Part shown: positions 53,598-63,800 of the stretch, in pieces
How positions within the stretch are numbered: position 1 is the stretch's first letter
Layout of the letters: the number at the start of each line of letters is the position of its first letter
From: Agarivorans albus
GTDB lineage: Bacteria > Pseudomonadota > Gammaproteobacteria > Enterobacterales > Celerinatantimonadaceae
Reading direction: 5' to 3'
DNA length: 64,000 nucleotides
Assembly: GCF_019670105.1 (NCBI RefSeq)
Contig: NZ_AP023032.1
Span: forward strand, 1,916,972 to 1,980,971
Translations under genes and position numbers: made by a program
Notes under the pieces: model-generated
Told to the model about the DNA's origin: nothing
Seen by the model: only the letters and a program-made list of their open reading frames with translations
Database searches by the model: none

Positions 53598-53628
53598 AAG
53601 AACCAAGCAGAAAACCTGCTTGGCTTTA
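53598..53628. terminator. Bidirectional terminator between DUF4174 gene and porin gene
   Basis: CCAAGCAG/CTGCTTGG stem with A-rich and T-rich flanks, between convergent genes. Confidence 0.8.
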
Positions 53629-53658
53629 AAGAAGGAAAGCTAAATATTTACGAAATGC

Positions 53659-54414
53659 TTAAAATTTGTATTTAACACCAACACGGGTTTTAAGTTGGCG
53701 TTGGTCAGTTTTAGAGCTAACGCTTGAGTTCCAAAACTCTACGTATGGACGCCATTTTTCAATTTGGTAACCGATGAAGATACCAGCGTCCCAGTTGTCA
53801 TCACCATTGTTGAATTGTGGATCTTTTGCTTTACCGGCAATTGCGTCCCACTCATAGGTATGACTCTTCCAGTAATTTGCTTCATAGTCCAACTTAAGGT
53901 TTGGCATGCTCTTCACTTTATAGCCACCAGTTAAAGTGATTTTAGATTTGTACCAAGTTTCCCCATTTTCCTTTCCATCGGCATATTGGCGAATTTCGTA
54001 GCGGTAGCGCAATGCAGTTTTCAAACCGAAATCTGAGGTATAACCTACACGAAACTGCGGTTTATAAGTTACGCGCTCATCGCCAAAGGTAATTGGCATA
54101 CCAGGTTGGACATACCACTTTTTGTTCAACTTGTGTTTGTAGCTTAGGTCAAACTCTGAGTCACCACGTTGTAAGTTTTCTAGAAAACCGCCGTATTCGC
54201 CGTCTTCATTCTTACCACTAAAGAACTTCATCTCTACGCTGTAGTTCCATTGGCCAGCATCGCTTACTTTAGTTGAATCACCGATTTTAATTCGGTAGGC
54301 GTGAGCTTCTGTTTCGTGTTTGTATTCACTACGAAAATCTAATTGACCCGCAGCTACAGGTGCTGCGATTAATAGTGCACCAATTGCAATTGAAAGGCTT
54401 TTCATTTTTGTCAT
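53659..54414 (-). CDS. KdgM-family oligouronate-specific outer-membrane porin (copy 2)
   Basis: About 251 residues. After a signal peptide (cleavage near AAPVAAG) it has the KdgM pattern QLDFRSEYKHETEAHAYRIKI, FDLSYKHKLNKKWYVQPGMPITFGD, YKPQFRVGYTSDFG and the end LKTRVGVKYKF. It differs from copy 1 at most positions, so it is an older paralogue and perhaps serves other oligomers. It is 68 bases downstream of the PL38-like lyase gene and probably cotranscribed. ATG at 54412-54414 is preferred because GGAA spacing is better than for the ATG four codons upstream. Confidence 0.87.
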   Translation of the reverse strand: MTKMKSLSIAIGALLIAAPVAAGQLDFRSEYKHETEAHAYRIKIGDSTKVSDAGQWNYSVEMKFFSGKNEDGEYGGFLENLQRGDSEFDLSYKHKLNKKWYVQPGMPITFGDERVTYKPQFRVGYTSDFGLKTALRYRYEIRQYADGKENGETWYKSKITLTGGYKVKSMPNLKLDYEANYWKSHTYEWDAIAGKAKDPQFNNGDDNWDAGIFIGYQIEKWRPYVEFWNSSVSSKTDQRQLKTRVGVKYKF

Positions 54415-54482
54415 GATAAATTCCATTTCCAGTTAAGGCCCTTTAACAGGCCTAGTTTTTATTTAGGGAGTTAGGGTAGTTG

Positions 54483-55733
54483 TTATTGTTTTCGGTATAA
54501 CAGTTCTATATCTCGTTCAGCCCAAATTTCGGCGAGATTCTTTTTAACAGTAAACTGAGAAAAATCACCCGATTCTGAGAGAGCCAATAAGGTTTGGTCA
54601 CTCATGCCTAGGGCCGCTTTACGATAAATTGGCATCATGCGCATTACTCGCGGAGTTTTTTTATGCGGGTAAGGCCAGTCTTCTGCTTTGTCTTGATATT
54701 GAGCTAACAGCTCGATACCTTTCTTTAATGAACCCCCTTTAGGAGATTCATAATTCCATAGGTCTATGCCAATTTTTTCGCCCACTTGAGCAACACCAGA
54801 TAAAGCATCCAAATTAAAGTAGCTGTAATGGTAAGAGCGAGTGCGCGCTAATTCATGTGGTTGAGTACCGTCGGCTCTAAACTGACTGTCTATACGCATC
54901 TTGCCTTTCTCTACCGCGTTCATGGCAATTGATTCTTTGCCTAAAAAGTAGGAGATGCCTGCAACTTGCAAGTCATACCAAGAGCCGTGGTTGTTTTCAG
55001 CATAGGCTTCGCCTTTCGGGCCACCGCCCAATTCGCTGGTGAGCAGCCAATCTAAGTATTCGCCATACCACTGTTTAATGCCGTTTTCGTCTTCTTCTGT
55101 CCAAGCGGGAGACTGAGACACCATCGCAATTGCGTCTAACATTCTGTCTGCAAATGAACGTGAATCAATAATTCCTCCGCGGCGTCCTTCAGCTCGGCCT
55201 GGTACACCTTGGGCATAGTTCATGTTTGGGTTCATTCGTGTTTCAGGGTTTAAAAACCAAGTGCGAATGTAATCTATAGCCGTTTCTGCATATTGCTCGT
55301 CTTGACTAAAATAGTAGGCTATCGCCAAGGCTCTGACTGAGCGGGTAAACTTACCTAAGCGTTTAGAATCCGTTTCGCTAGTTTTTGATGCTGGATTTAC
55401 CTTGCCATCAATACGATTCCAAGGAAGGCCATCAGCTTTGTTTTTGTCAGGCCACCAATAAGGACTAATGCTTAAATAGTCGTTTTTGTTACCGCTAGGA
55501 GGAGTCATCCCTTTATCGGTCACCGAAAATCGACCTGCTTTGGTGGCGTATTTTGCTTCTTCTAACAAACGCTGATAGCTTTGAGTCATCGTTGCTGGAG
55601 CATTCTCAGAATGCAGCAATACTCGGTTGTTTTTTAATACTTCTTCTTTCACAAATACAAATTCGGCTGCAATAGCGCTTGAGCTGGTTGCGATACAAAT
55701 TGCAAAAGCTAAAGGTTTATAACTTGTCATCAT
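54483..55733 (-). CDS. Periplasmic alginate-lyase-family enzyme (PL38-like)
   Basis: A 416-residue exported protein (signal peptide to SSSAIA). It has the alginate_lyase (alpha/alpha toroid) family motifs: YLSISPYWWPDKNKADGLPW, NYAQGVPGRAEGRRGGIIDSR, ENNHGSWYDLQ with the catalytic-type Asn-His, and ELARTRSYHYSYFNLDAL with the tyrosine. The fold is shared by PL5 and PL38; the length and the YWWPD motif favour PL38, whose known members cut polymannuronate or glucuronan. Its partner is a KdgM-like porin gene downstream, and a regulon palindrome lies upstream, so it would process alginate oligomers in the periplasm. AAGGAC precedes the first ATG. Confidence 0.82.
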   Translation of the reverse strand: MMTSYKPLAFAICIATSSSAIAAEFVFVKEEVLKNNRVLLHSENAPATMTQSYQRLLEEAKYATKAGRFSVTDKGMTPPSGNKNDYLSISPYWWPDKNKADGLPWNRIDGKVNPASKTSETDSKRLGKFTRSVRALAIAYYFSQDEQYAETAIDYIRTWFLNPETRMNPNMNYAQGVPGRAEGRRGGIIDSRSFADRMLDAIAMVSQSPAWTEEDENGIKQWYGEYLDWLLTSELGGGPKGEAYAENNHGSWYDLQVAGISYFLGKESIAMNAVEKGKMRIDSQFRADGTQPHELARTRSYHYSYFNLDALSGVAQVGEKIGIDLWNYESPKGGSLKKGIELLAQYQDKAEDWPYPHKKTPRVMRMMPIYRKAALGMSDQTLLALSESGDFSQFTVKKNLAEIWAERDIELLYRKQ

Positions 55734-55760
55734 TAGTCCTTAGAGGTGACTTAGCTACTA

Positions 55761-55779
55761 GTATTAATGTAATACAAAT
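55761..55779. promoter_or_regulatory. Alginate-regulon site before the PL38-like lyase gene
   Basis: GTATTA-ATG-TAATAC, a perfect palindrome at 55761-55775 that runs into TAATACAAAT, as in the sites at 30561 and 19563. Confidence 0.65.
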
Positions 55780-56231
55780 ATGCTATTGGGATTTTGGATT
55801 TGTATCTGTGAACCCGATCAGATTATTAAATATTTTTGTATGATTAAAAGAAAAAGGTTAAAAACTGTGGGCTAGATGAGGTTTAGCGTAAAGAAATGTG
55901 AGCTTAAACAGCTAATCAACCTTGTTTAAGGGAGAATTGAAACAACAAATTGGTGTTAAGCGAAAAGTAGAAGCTTAGCTGAAAAAACACTTTTTCGTAA
56001 GATTATAAGTTATTGAATAGTTTATTTATTGGATTGGAATAAGAGTAAAAGCTATTAAAGGCATCGATATAAGTGACTGATTTTCGTAATGCTTATCAAG
56101 GCTAAATCTTGATAATGCTTAAAACTAAAAACGGTTTTGTAGGGATTTATTAATAGCGTTGATTAGATAATGACAAACGATTTGTAAGCCTAAAAGTTGA
56201 CTCTACATCTCTATTTTGTACTACATATCAA

Positions 56232-56254
56232 AGGGCTGTTGAAACAACAGCCCT
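56232..56254 (-). terminator. Terminator hairpin after the deaminase gene
   Basis: AGGGCTGTTG/CAACAGCCCT perfect 10-bp stem, three-base loop; T tail short on the reverse strand. Confidence 0.8.
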
Positions 56255-56268
56255 AGCAATATGAATGA

Positions 56269-56709
56269 TTAGTTTTGATTTAGCGGCAACCAATCAACAG
56301 CAACACCTGCTTGGCTAAACATATCTTCACTAACTTTAATTTTGTCTCCCCAGCGCGATAAAAAGTCTTCAGATTGTTCTGGGCAATGCACGGTTGCAAT
56401 GCCTGTTTGAATAATTTTTGCGGCGCAGTTAGGGCAGGGGAAGTGAGTAACCCAAATTTCGCAGCCAGACAAATCTCGTTTGGCAAACAGAATTGCATTT
56501 TCTTCAGCATGCAAGGTTTTAAGCAGTTTCATTTCTCTGTTGTCTGTTTCTGCGCTGTCAGATATACCGTGTGGGTAGCCATTAAAGCCTAAAGAAACAA
56601 TGCGGTTGCTCTCGGTGATGACGGCCCCCACTTGAGTAGAGGGATCTTTACTCCAAGAAGCCACGAGTTCTGCCATTTGAAAAAAGCGCTTAGCCCATTT
56701 AGAAACCAT
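56269..56709 (-). CDS. dCMP/cytidine deaminase family protein
   Basis: A 146-residue zinc deaminase. The zinc and catalytic motifs are LHAEENAI (His and Glu) and FPCPNCAAKII (two Cys). KDPSTQVGAVI and GFNGYPHGI are typical of the deoxycytidylate deaminase/ComEB group, which makes dUMP from dCMP. The sequence is complete. No gene of the same strand is close enough to suggest an operon. Confidence 0.87.
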   Translation of the reverse strand: MVSKWAKRFFQMAELVASWSKDPSTQVGAVITESNRIVSLGFNGYPHGISDSAETDNREMKLLKTLHAEENAILFAKRDLSGCEIWVTHFPCPNCAAKIIQTGIATVHCPEQSEDFLSRWGDKIKVSEDMFSQAGVAVDWLPLNQN

Positions 56710-56813
56710 TTGTTTTACTCCTTCGTTAACGCGGCTATTGTGCGGTTGAACGCCTTGGCTTGCAAGTATTGATAAACATTACAAAAAAACAGCTCAAGCA
56801 ATACAGCCAATCT

Positions 56814-58397
56814 TTACTCGCTGAATTTGTTAATGGCCTGTGGTTTGCCGTAGAGCCAGCCTTGGTGTAAATAAACACCTTTAGAAATAAGGTAATTTGC
56901 TTGTTGCTGATTCTCTACGCCTTCGGCCACTATTTGCAGATTTAGGTTTAAGGCTAAGTCGATTACGCCATCTAGTACTTTGGCTTGTGGAGAATTGGTG
57001 TTAATGGCTACCACAAAACTGCGGTCTATTTTTAAGGCATCTAAGGGCAGTTGTTGTAAATATTGTAGGCCGGCATAACCAGTACCAAAATCGTCGATAG
57101 CCAATTTAACGCCTTGCTCCTTTAAGCTCTGCAACGACTGTTGCACCTGAGGAGAATCTATTTCTACTAGTTCGGTTTCGGTTACTTCTAAACACAAGTT
57201 AGGGAAATCGGCATGTGCGCTTAGCACTTGTTTAATAAAAGATGCGTCTTTTAAATGCTGCCCGGTGATGTTGATATTCACTTTTAGCTGAGGACATTTG
57301 GCTAACAAAGAGTGAAGGTCATTCTTTAAGTTACTGATCACTTGTTCGGTAAGGGCAACTTGCAAACGATAGCGGTCAATATCGGGCAAAAAAGCATCTG
57401 GGTAACGCAGGCCATCTACCGGGTGCATCCAGCGAACAAGCGCTTCTACTGCGACTAGCTGGCAGTTTCTTGTGTCAAAAATAGCTTGGTAGTAGTTTAT
57501 AAACTCGTGGTTTTTAAGTGCTAACTTAAGCCGAGAGCGCTGGCTAAGACGCTGGCTGCGATGTCGGTATACCAAGAACACGGTGCAGCATAGCAGTAGG
57601 GTATACATGCTTAACTGCACTAGGCTTAAACAATAGACACCTTTGTATAGTTCAGAAGTTGGGCGGCTGGCAACGAGGGCTAGCCCTGGCAGTGCAGGAA
57701 AAACTTCGCTAACAAAATATTTATTGCTGTCATCATCAAATTGCGCAAAACCGCTGGTTTTACTTTGTTGTAATGGGAACAAAGGGCTATTTAAGTTTAG
57801 CGGCAAGCTGTAACTACCACTTACAAAAAGGGGAGTGCCATTTTGGCTGTCGCTTAAAGCGACGATGTCACTAGATTGGCTGGTATCTTCGATAAATGAA
57901 CGGAATACCTCTAGCGGTATTGCTGCGTTAACTTCGCTGCCATCGGGGCGGGTTTTGGCAACAACCATAGCTGGTTCTTTGGTGTACTCTAGAACGAGAG
58001 GCCCAAAGTAGCGCAACACGTTAGAATTAATTGGCTTAAGTACGTCGGTGGGAGGATCTAGCTTCCCCCAGCTGGAGCACAGCAATTTGCCGTGTTGGCT
58101 TACCAAGCCCATTTCTGCAATGTAAGAGATCTTAAAGTGAACTTTGCGCAAGGCGATTAAAGTATCTTCTTGGCACTGTTCACTTACATGAGAGAGTTGC
58201 TCAAACTGCTGGTCAATGGCCTTTAGGTTATGACTAATGTTGTTGAAGGTTATTTGATAGTCGTGATTAAAAGCTTCTCGCCTTTGTTGTTTGCTGGTTT
58301 CAACAATCCAAAAATAACTAATGATGATGGGAAACAGGCTGCAAAGTAGCGCAAATAACGCAGGCTTAAGTTGTAGCTGTTTAATCCGATAAAACAT
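56814..58397 (-). CDS. CSS-motif EAL phosphodiesterase (PdeC-like)
   Basis: About 527 residues. A membrane span (LKPALFALLCSLFPIIISYFW) precedes a periplasmic CSS domain (about 35-245) with Cys75 and Cys107 (LLCSSWG), then a second span (LSLVQLSMYTLLLCCTVFLVY) and a cytoplasmic EAL domain: AVEALVRW, VNINITGQHL, LEVTETELVEI, IDDFGTGYAGLQYLQ, LKIDRSFV and IVAEGVEN. In E. coli PdeC the corresponding cysteine pair forms a disulfide that controls the enzyme. The EAL motifs look intact, so it should degrade c-di-GMP. The frame is open 27 codons further to a TTG, but the ATG at 58397 gives the family length. Confidence 0.88.
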   Translation of the reverse strand: MFYRIKQLQLKPALFALLCSLFPIIISYFWIVETSKQQRREAFNHDYQITFNNISHNLKAIDQQFEQLSHVSEQCQEDTLIALRKVHFKISYIAEMGLVSQHGKLLCSSWGKLDPPTDVLKPINSNVLRYFGPLVLEYTKEPAMVVAKTRPDGSEVNAAIPLEVFRSFIEDTSQSSDIVALSDSQNGTPLFVSGSYSLPLNLNSPLFPLQQSKTSGFAQFDDDSNKYFVSEVFPALPGLALVASRPTSELYKGVYCLSLVQLSMYTLLLCCTVFLVYRHRSQRLSQRSRLKLALKNHEFINYYQAIFDTRNCQLVAVEALVRWMHPVDGLRYPDAFLPDIDRYRLQVALTEQVISNLKNDLHSLLAKCPQLKVNINITGQHLKDASFIKQVLSAHADFPNLCLEVTETELVEIDSPQVQQSLQSLKEQGVKLAIDDFGTGYAGLQYLQQLPLDALKIDRSFVVAINTNSPQAKVLDGVIDLALNLNLQIVAEGVENQQQANYLISKGVYLHQGWLYGKPQAINKFSE

Positions 58398-58589
58398 CAA
58401 TAAAGTACCTTGGCCTGCAACAGAATTTAAGCGCTTAGCTATTGTGCTGCTTAGTTCAAAAATAATTTCGAGTGGCAAATTTACTTCATTTTTATGAAAG
58501 AAATGTTACAGCTGTTGGTGAGAAGGGATTGATAGTAGAAAAGGCAAATAAAAGGCTACAAAAGAAGGACTTGTAGCCTTGTAACTTAG

Positions 58590-59222
58590 TTATTTCATGC
58601 TTGCGATGAATTTGTCTGATTCGGCTATCGCTTTGCTCATTTGTTTAATTACGTCTGCAACTTCTTGCTCTAATCGAGAAAACTCTTTGCCAACCGCGCC
58701 AATGGCTCGAGCATTTAGATTATGTTTTAAGTAAAGCTGATTATCGTTTAAGCGACTAAGAACTGGATCCATTTGCGCTTCAGCTTTGCGCATGGCTTTA
58801 AGCATGGCGGCGTAACGTTTACGCGTATCTGACAGCTGCTGCTTACTTTCTGCTTTTAAGCTGGCTGACTGGTATTGCTCTAACTCATCTTGCCATTCAT
58901 CAAAAAGTGCTTCTGCAACACTGTCTACTTCATCTATCCGTTCACTTACGGTTTCGGCTGCTGCTTTAGAGTCTTTATATTGGGCATTAACTTCATCGTA
59001 AACATCTTCTAAATCGCCGCCATCAAAATTAGTTAAGGTTTTTAGCTGTTCAAGAGCCGAGGTGAACTGTTGCTGCGCATCTTGTTGGCTTTCTTGTGCT
59101 TCTTCTACTCGGTCAACCAATATCTCGCGTTTGTGGTAGCCCACCTTTTCCATTGCGGAGTAATAGGTGGATTCACAAGCAACAAGGCCGGTAAGCAATA
59201 ATAATATGCTAAAAATTCTCAT
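58590..59222 (-). CDS. DUF2959 lipoprotein
   Basis: A 210-residue lipoprotein, lipobox LVAC (Cys16), then CESTYYSAMEKVGYHKREILVDRVEEAQESQQDAQQQF, the start typical of DUF2959. The rest is nearly all helical with heptad-like leucine and alanine spacing, so a coiled coil is likely. Family function is unknown. Its ATG overlaps the stop of the preceding small membrane protein gene, so the two are translationally coupled. Confidence 0.85.
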   Translation of the reverse strand: MRIFSILLLLTGLVACESTYYSAMEKVGYHKREILVDRVEEAQESQQDAQQQFTSALEQLKTLTNFDGGDLEDVYDEVNAQYKDSKAAAETVSERIDEVDSVAEALFDEWQDELEQYQSASLKAESKQQLSDTRKRYAAMLKAMRKAEAQMDPVLSRLNDNQLYLKHNLNARAIGAVGKEFSRLEQEVADVIKQMSKAIAESDKFIASMK

Positions 59223-59449
59223 TAGTTACTCCCTGGTGTAAATCTCGCTGCGTCAATAATTGCCCAAATATGAACGATCACCGCAATCACAATGGGCACA
59301 ATTAACCACCAAAGCGCGTAGCCTGAAGCGGTGATTACAAAAAACATTAAAGCCGACAGAATTCTGCCTTGAACTAATTGGCCTAAACCGGGGATAAAAA
59401 AGCTACAAATAGCGGCAAGCACGTTGCCAGTAGAACCTTGATCAGACAC
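59222..59449 (-). CDS. Small two-span membrane protein
   Basis: A 75-residue protein with two or three hydrophobic segments and the FIPGLGQLVQGR motif, seen in small TM2-like and DUF5683-like membrane proteins, then WWLIVPIVIAVIVHIWAIIDAARF. The stop (TAA) overlaps the ATG of the DUF2959 lipoprotein gene. Role unknown; the coupling suggests a common envelope function. Confidence 0.75.
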   Translation of the reverse strand: MSDQGSTGNVLAAICSFFIPGLGQLVQGRILSALMFFVITASGYALWWLIVPIVIAVIVHIWAIIDAARFTPGSN

Positions 59450-59660
59450 TGTTCTTCCTTGAATTAACTCGAAACAATAATTGTATGTTGCCAGAGTCTA
59501 AAGCGCTATGCGAGTTTCGCTGACGAATTCATTTCTTTGACAGCTTGCTTGGTGCCAAATGCGTATATTCGTTGCCTTAAAAGCATGGCTTGGCGATAAT
59601 GCTGGCACTGCAATTAGTAAAGCACTTGTGCTTGTTTCTGGTTTAACTTACGGATATTGA

Positions 59661-60800
59661 ATGAAATTTCTCCACACTTCTGATTGGCACCTTGGGCGCC
59701 AGTTACACAATCAGTCTTTATTAGAAGATCAAGAGTATGTGTTAGAGCAAATTATTCAAATTGCCCAACAGCAACAAGTGGATGCGTTAATCGTAGCTGG
59801 TGATGTATTTGATCGCTCTGTGCCACCCAGTAATGCTGTTAAGCTGCTTGATGACACCCTAGATAAACTCGTTAATCAGCTAAACATTCCTGTGATACTG
59901 ATTGCCGGAAATCACGATGGCGCGCAGCGCCTAGCTTTTGCATCGAGACAAATGCGTGAAAGTGGCCTTTATATTAGTGGCACTTTAGGTCAACAAATTC
60001 CTGCCATTAAGCTTGCCGCCAAAGATGGTGAATCAGTGGTGTTTTATCCGCTCCCTTATGCTGAACCAGCGACCGTACGCGAAGTATTTGAGTGCCAAGC
60101 AACTAGCCATCAAGAAGCAATGCAAGTGCTGGTTGAACAAGTTAAACAACATGATAGCGAAGGCTTAAAAAAGGTGGTGATTGCTCACTGCTTTTTAGAT
60201 GGCGGTGATGAATCCGAATCAGAGCGGCCACTTAGCATTGGTGGGGCTGATAAGATTTCTCCACACCTATTTAGCGACTTTGATTATGTTACACTAGGCC
60301 ATTTACATGGGCCTCAATACAAGGGATCACAGCAGATCCGTTATTCCGGTTCTCCATTAAAATATTCCTTTAGCGAGCAGCATCAGGCTAAGTCTGTGAC
60401 TTTGGTTGAGCTCACCGAAGACGACTGCAATATAGAACTGATTGCTCTAAACGCTAAGCGAGACGTACGCATTATAGAAGGTTATCTCGACGAGTTATTA
60501 GCTAGCGGAAGCGCCGATAGTCACCGAGATGATTACCTAATGGTGCGTTTGTTAGATAAGTCGGCCATTTTAGATGCCATGGGTAAGTTACGCGAGGTAT
60601 ACCCAAATGTTCTGCACCTCGAGCGAACCGGCTTGATGGCGAATACAGACAAGCTTGAGCTTAATCGAGAGCACATAAAAAAAGGTGAATACGACATGTT
60701 CACCGACTTTTTTGCCCAAGTGTCTGGCGACGAGCTAAGCGCTGAGCAGCAAGCTTTGTTAAAGCAAACTATCGACCAACTGCACCGCGGAGACCAATAA
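59661..60800 (+). CDS. sbcD: Exonuclease subunit SbcD
   Basis: A 379-residue nuclease subunit. Phosphoesterase motifs in order: DWHLGR (about 8), GDVFDRS (about 47), GNHDGAQRL (about 83), AHCFLDGG, and TLGHLHGPQ (about 209). It forms the Mre11-like manganese-dependent nuclease with SbcC and cuts hairpin DNA and protein-blocked ends. The stop TAA overlaps the ATG of sbcC by one base. Confidence 0.95.
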   Translation: MKFLHTSDWHLGRQLHNQSLLEDQEYVLEQIIQIAQQQQVDALIVAGDVFDRSVPPSNAVKLLDDTLDKLVNQLNIPVILIAGNHDGAQRLAFASRQMRESGLYISGTLGQQIPAIKLAAKDGESVVFYPLPYAEPATVREVFECQATSHQEAMQVLVEQVKQHDSEGLKKVVIAHCFLDGGDESESERPLSIGGADKISPHLFSDFDYVTLGHLHGPQYKGSQQIRYSGSPLKYSFSEQHQAKSVTLVELTEDDCNIELIALNAKRDVRIIEGYLDELLASGSADSHRDDYLMVRLLDKSAILDAMGKLREVYPNVLHLERTGLMANTDKLELNREHIKKGEYDMFTDFFAQVSGDELSAEQQALLKQTIDQLHRGDQ

Positions 60801-63800
60801 TGCGCCCAATTACTTTATGCATGAGCGCCTTTGGCCCCTTTGCTGGAACAGAGTTGATAGATTTTCGCCAACTCGGCCAAAACCCGCTGTTTCTGCTCAA
60901 TGGTCCTACGGGCGCGGGTAAAACCACCATTTTAGATGCCATGTGTTTCGCCTTGTATGGAAAGAGCACAGGTGACGAGCGCGAAGCTTCACAAATGCGT
61001 TGCGATTTGGCCGATGAAGCCCTACTAACTGAAGTGATTTTTGAGTTTGAACTAGGGGCGAAACGCTATAAAATTCGTCGCGTGCCCGAACAAGCACGCT
61101 TAAAAAAATCCGGTGATGGTTATACTCAACAAAAGCCCGAAGCACAGTTAAGTTTAGTTAATGATGACGGCAGCGAAGAGCTGTTGGTGCCCGCCAAAGT
61201 GTCTGAAGCCAATAGTCAGATAGAAGCGCTTACCGGTTTAGATGCCGACCAGTTTCGCCAAGTGATGGTCTTGCCGCAGGGCAAGTTTCGTCAGCTGTTA
61301 ATGGCTGACTCGAAAGAGCGGGAAAAAATATTTTCTCAATTGTTTCAAACGCATATATACAAAAAAATTGAAGATAGCCTTAAAAATCAAGCGGCTAGCA
61401 TTCGTACAAAAGCCCTAGAGCAAAAAAATATTCGCGAAGGTATTTTACAAAGTGCAGATCTAAATGAGCAAAGCAATTTAAGCGAAGAGCTAGCCCAGTT
61501 AAGCCTGCAACTTGAGCAAGCCTTAGCGCAAAAACAGCAAACTGAGTCTCAGTACTCAGCAGCAAATAAAGACTATGAAGCGGCCAAACTACTCGACGAA
61601 GACTTTAGTTTACAGGCTACTCTCAAAACATCTTTAAGTGCTTTAAACAAACAAAAAGCCAATATTGGCGAAAAGCAAACTCGCTTAGACCAAGCCAAAG
61701 CTGCTCAGGCTATTGAGGCCTTTGATACGGCAAAAGTGCAGCGTTTTAACGAGGCTAAGCAAGCCAGTTTGGCACAAAGCCAGGGTGAATCGGCATTAAG
61801 TTTGGCTCAACAACACTTGCAGCAAGCTCTGCAGCAAGTGGAGCAAATGCCAGAGAAAGAAGCGCAATTAGCGCAAGCTCAAGAAAGCTTACTTTCGCTA
61901 CAAAACTTTAAGCCACTGATTCAAGAACTAGAAAAGCTTAAGCAGCAGCAAACTGCCGCTCATGCAAAACTAGATAGCCAAGCAGAACAAGGCAAGGGGT
62001 TAAAGCAGCAGCTGGTAGATTTAGTTAGCAGTAAAGCCGCTTTAAGCGAGCAACTTACCAGCAGTCGCCAATTGGCCGAAACCCAAGCGGAAAAACAGCG
62101 GCTTTTAGGTTTAGCTCAACAGTATCTTGAGCAGGCTGATTCTTTAGCAAAACTCAATCAACAGTTAAGCGAGAATAAACGGGAAGTTGAACAATCTGCT
62201 GAGCAAGGTAAGCAGCTTAAAGCTCATTACGAGCAAGCTCAGCAGCAGGCGAATCAGGTTCAACTAACTTGGCATCAAGGCCAAGCAGCTATCATGGCGC
62301 AGCGTCTTAAGGCTGGTGATGCTTGCCCAGTATGTGGCAGCACTGCGCATCCTCAACTTGCGGCGAGTCAGCAAGCATTGCCCAGCGAAAATGATGTAGA
62401 ACAGGCACGTAACAATGAGCAAATCGCGCGAGATAAACTAGAAGAAGCGCGTCAGCACTACAAAACCTTAAAAACTAAGCAAAGCGAATGGCTAAATCAA
62501 CAGCAGAATCTTAGCCAGCAACTGGGCGATAAAGCGGCAACCTCCTTTCAACAGTTTCGCGCAGAGCTGGATGCTGCACAGCAAGCTTTGGCAGCCACTC
62601 AACAGGCTCAGTTACATGCTAAACAACAGCAACAACAACTTGAGCAAACAGAGCAAACAGAGAAGCAGCTGCAAGCTCAGGTAGAGCAAGCGCGAGATTT
62701 ATATCAGCAAACCAAAAGCCAGTTAGATGTGTTGCAAGGGCAGCGGGAGAGTGCTGAGCAAAATCTACCCCAGAAGTTTCAGCAGCCGTCAATTCTTGAT
62801 GAAGCAATAAACTTACAACAGCAGCAAATTGAGCAACTTAAGACATCTATTGCAGTGATAAACGAGCAACACAATGTTGCTCGTGAAGACTTAAGCGCTA
62901 AACAATCGGCAGCTACAGCGGCAAAACAGGCGCTGCAGCTCGCTCAGCAAGCTTTAAGTGAAGCGCAAGCTACGTTTTCTGAACAATTAGCAAAATCCAG
63001 TTTTGCCAATGAAAGCGCCTTTAACATGGCCTTGATTAGTGATGAAGAAATGGCAGGACTTGCAAAGGAGCTAGAAGAATATCATAGCGACTTAACAACA
63101 GTGTCTGCGCAATTAGAGCAATTAAAGGTCAAACTAAAGGGTAAAAAGCAGCAAAATATTGAAGACTTAGCGCAAGCGCTTAACAAGCTGCTAGAACAAA
63201 AAGATTTAGCAGATGCGGAGTGGAACAAGCTCAATAATCGTCAGTTAAGTTTGTTAGATATTCAAAATAAGCTAAATCAAGCCGATAAGAATGTCCAATC
63301 TCTCGCTGACCAATACCAAGTAGTAGGCACTTTAGCCGATGTGGCTAACGGCCAAACCGGTAACAAAGTGAGTTTGCAGCGCTTTGTATTGAGTGTTTTG
63401 CTAGATGACGTATTGCTGCAGGCCAGCCAGCGGCTAAGCGTTATGAGTAAAGGGCGTTACCAGCTTATTCGCAAAGAGCAACGGGCGAAAGGCAACAAAG
63501 CCTCTGGCTTAGAGCTAGAAGTGGAAGATAGCTACACTTCTAAAGTACGCCCTGTCGCAACCCTAAGTGGGGGCGAGAGCTTTATGGCTGCGCTAGCCAT
63601 GGCATTGGGGCTGTCTGATGTGGTACAAGCCTATGCAGGTGGCATAAAACTAGATACTCTGTTTATTGATGAAGGTTTCGGTAGCTTGGATCAAGAGTCA
63701 TTAGATTTGGCGATTCGAACTTTGGTGGATTTGCAAAGTACAGGCCGAATGGTGGGGGTGATTTCTCATGTGTCTGAGATGAAGGAACAAATTACCAGCC

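Larger units (their letters stand above)
55734..56268. other. AT-rich intergenic region before the PL38-like gene
   Basis: 535 bases with no credible ORF. It contains the alginate-regulon site (55761-55779) about 30-45 bases upstream of the lyase start, a TTTGTATCTGTGAACC stretch near 55798-55813, and the terminator of the deaminase gene at the far end. The remaining 400 or so bases show no recognised signal. Confidence 0.6.

Noticed and set aside
61500-63200. CAG/CAA-rich repetitive stretch in sbcC
   Set aside because: It encodes Gln-rich coiled-coil arms normal for SbcC and is not a separate repeat element.
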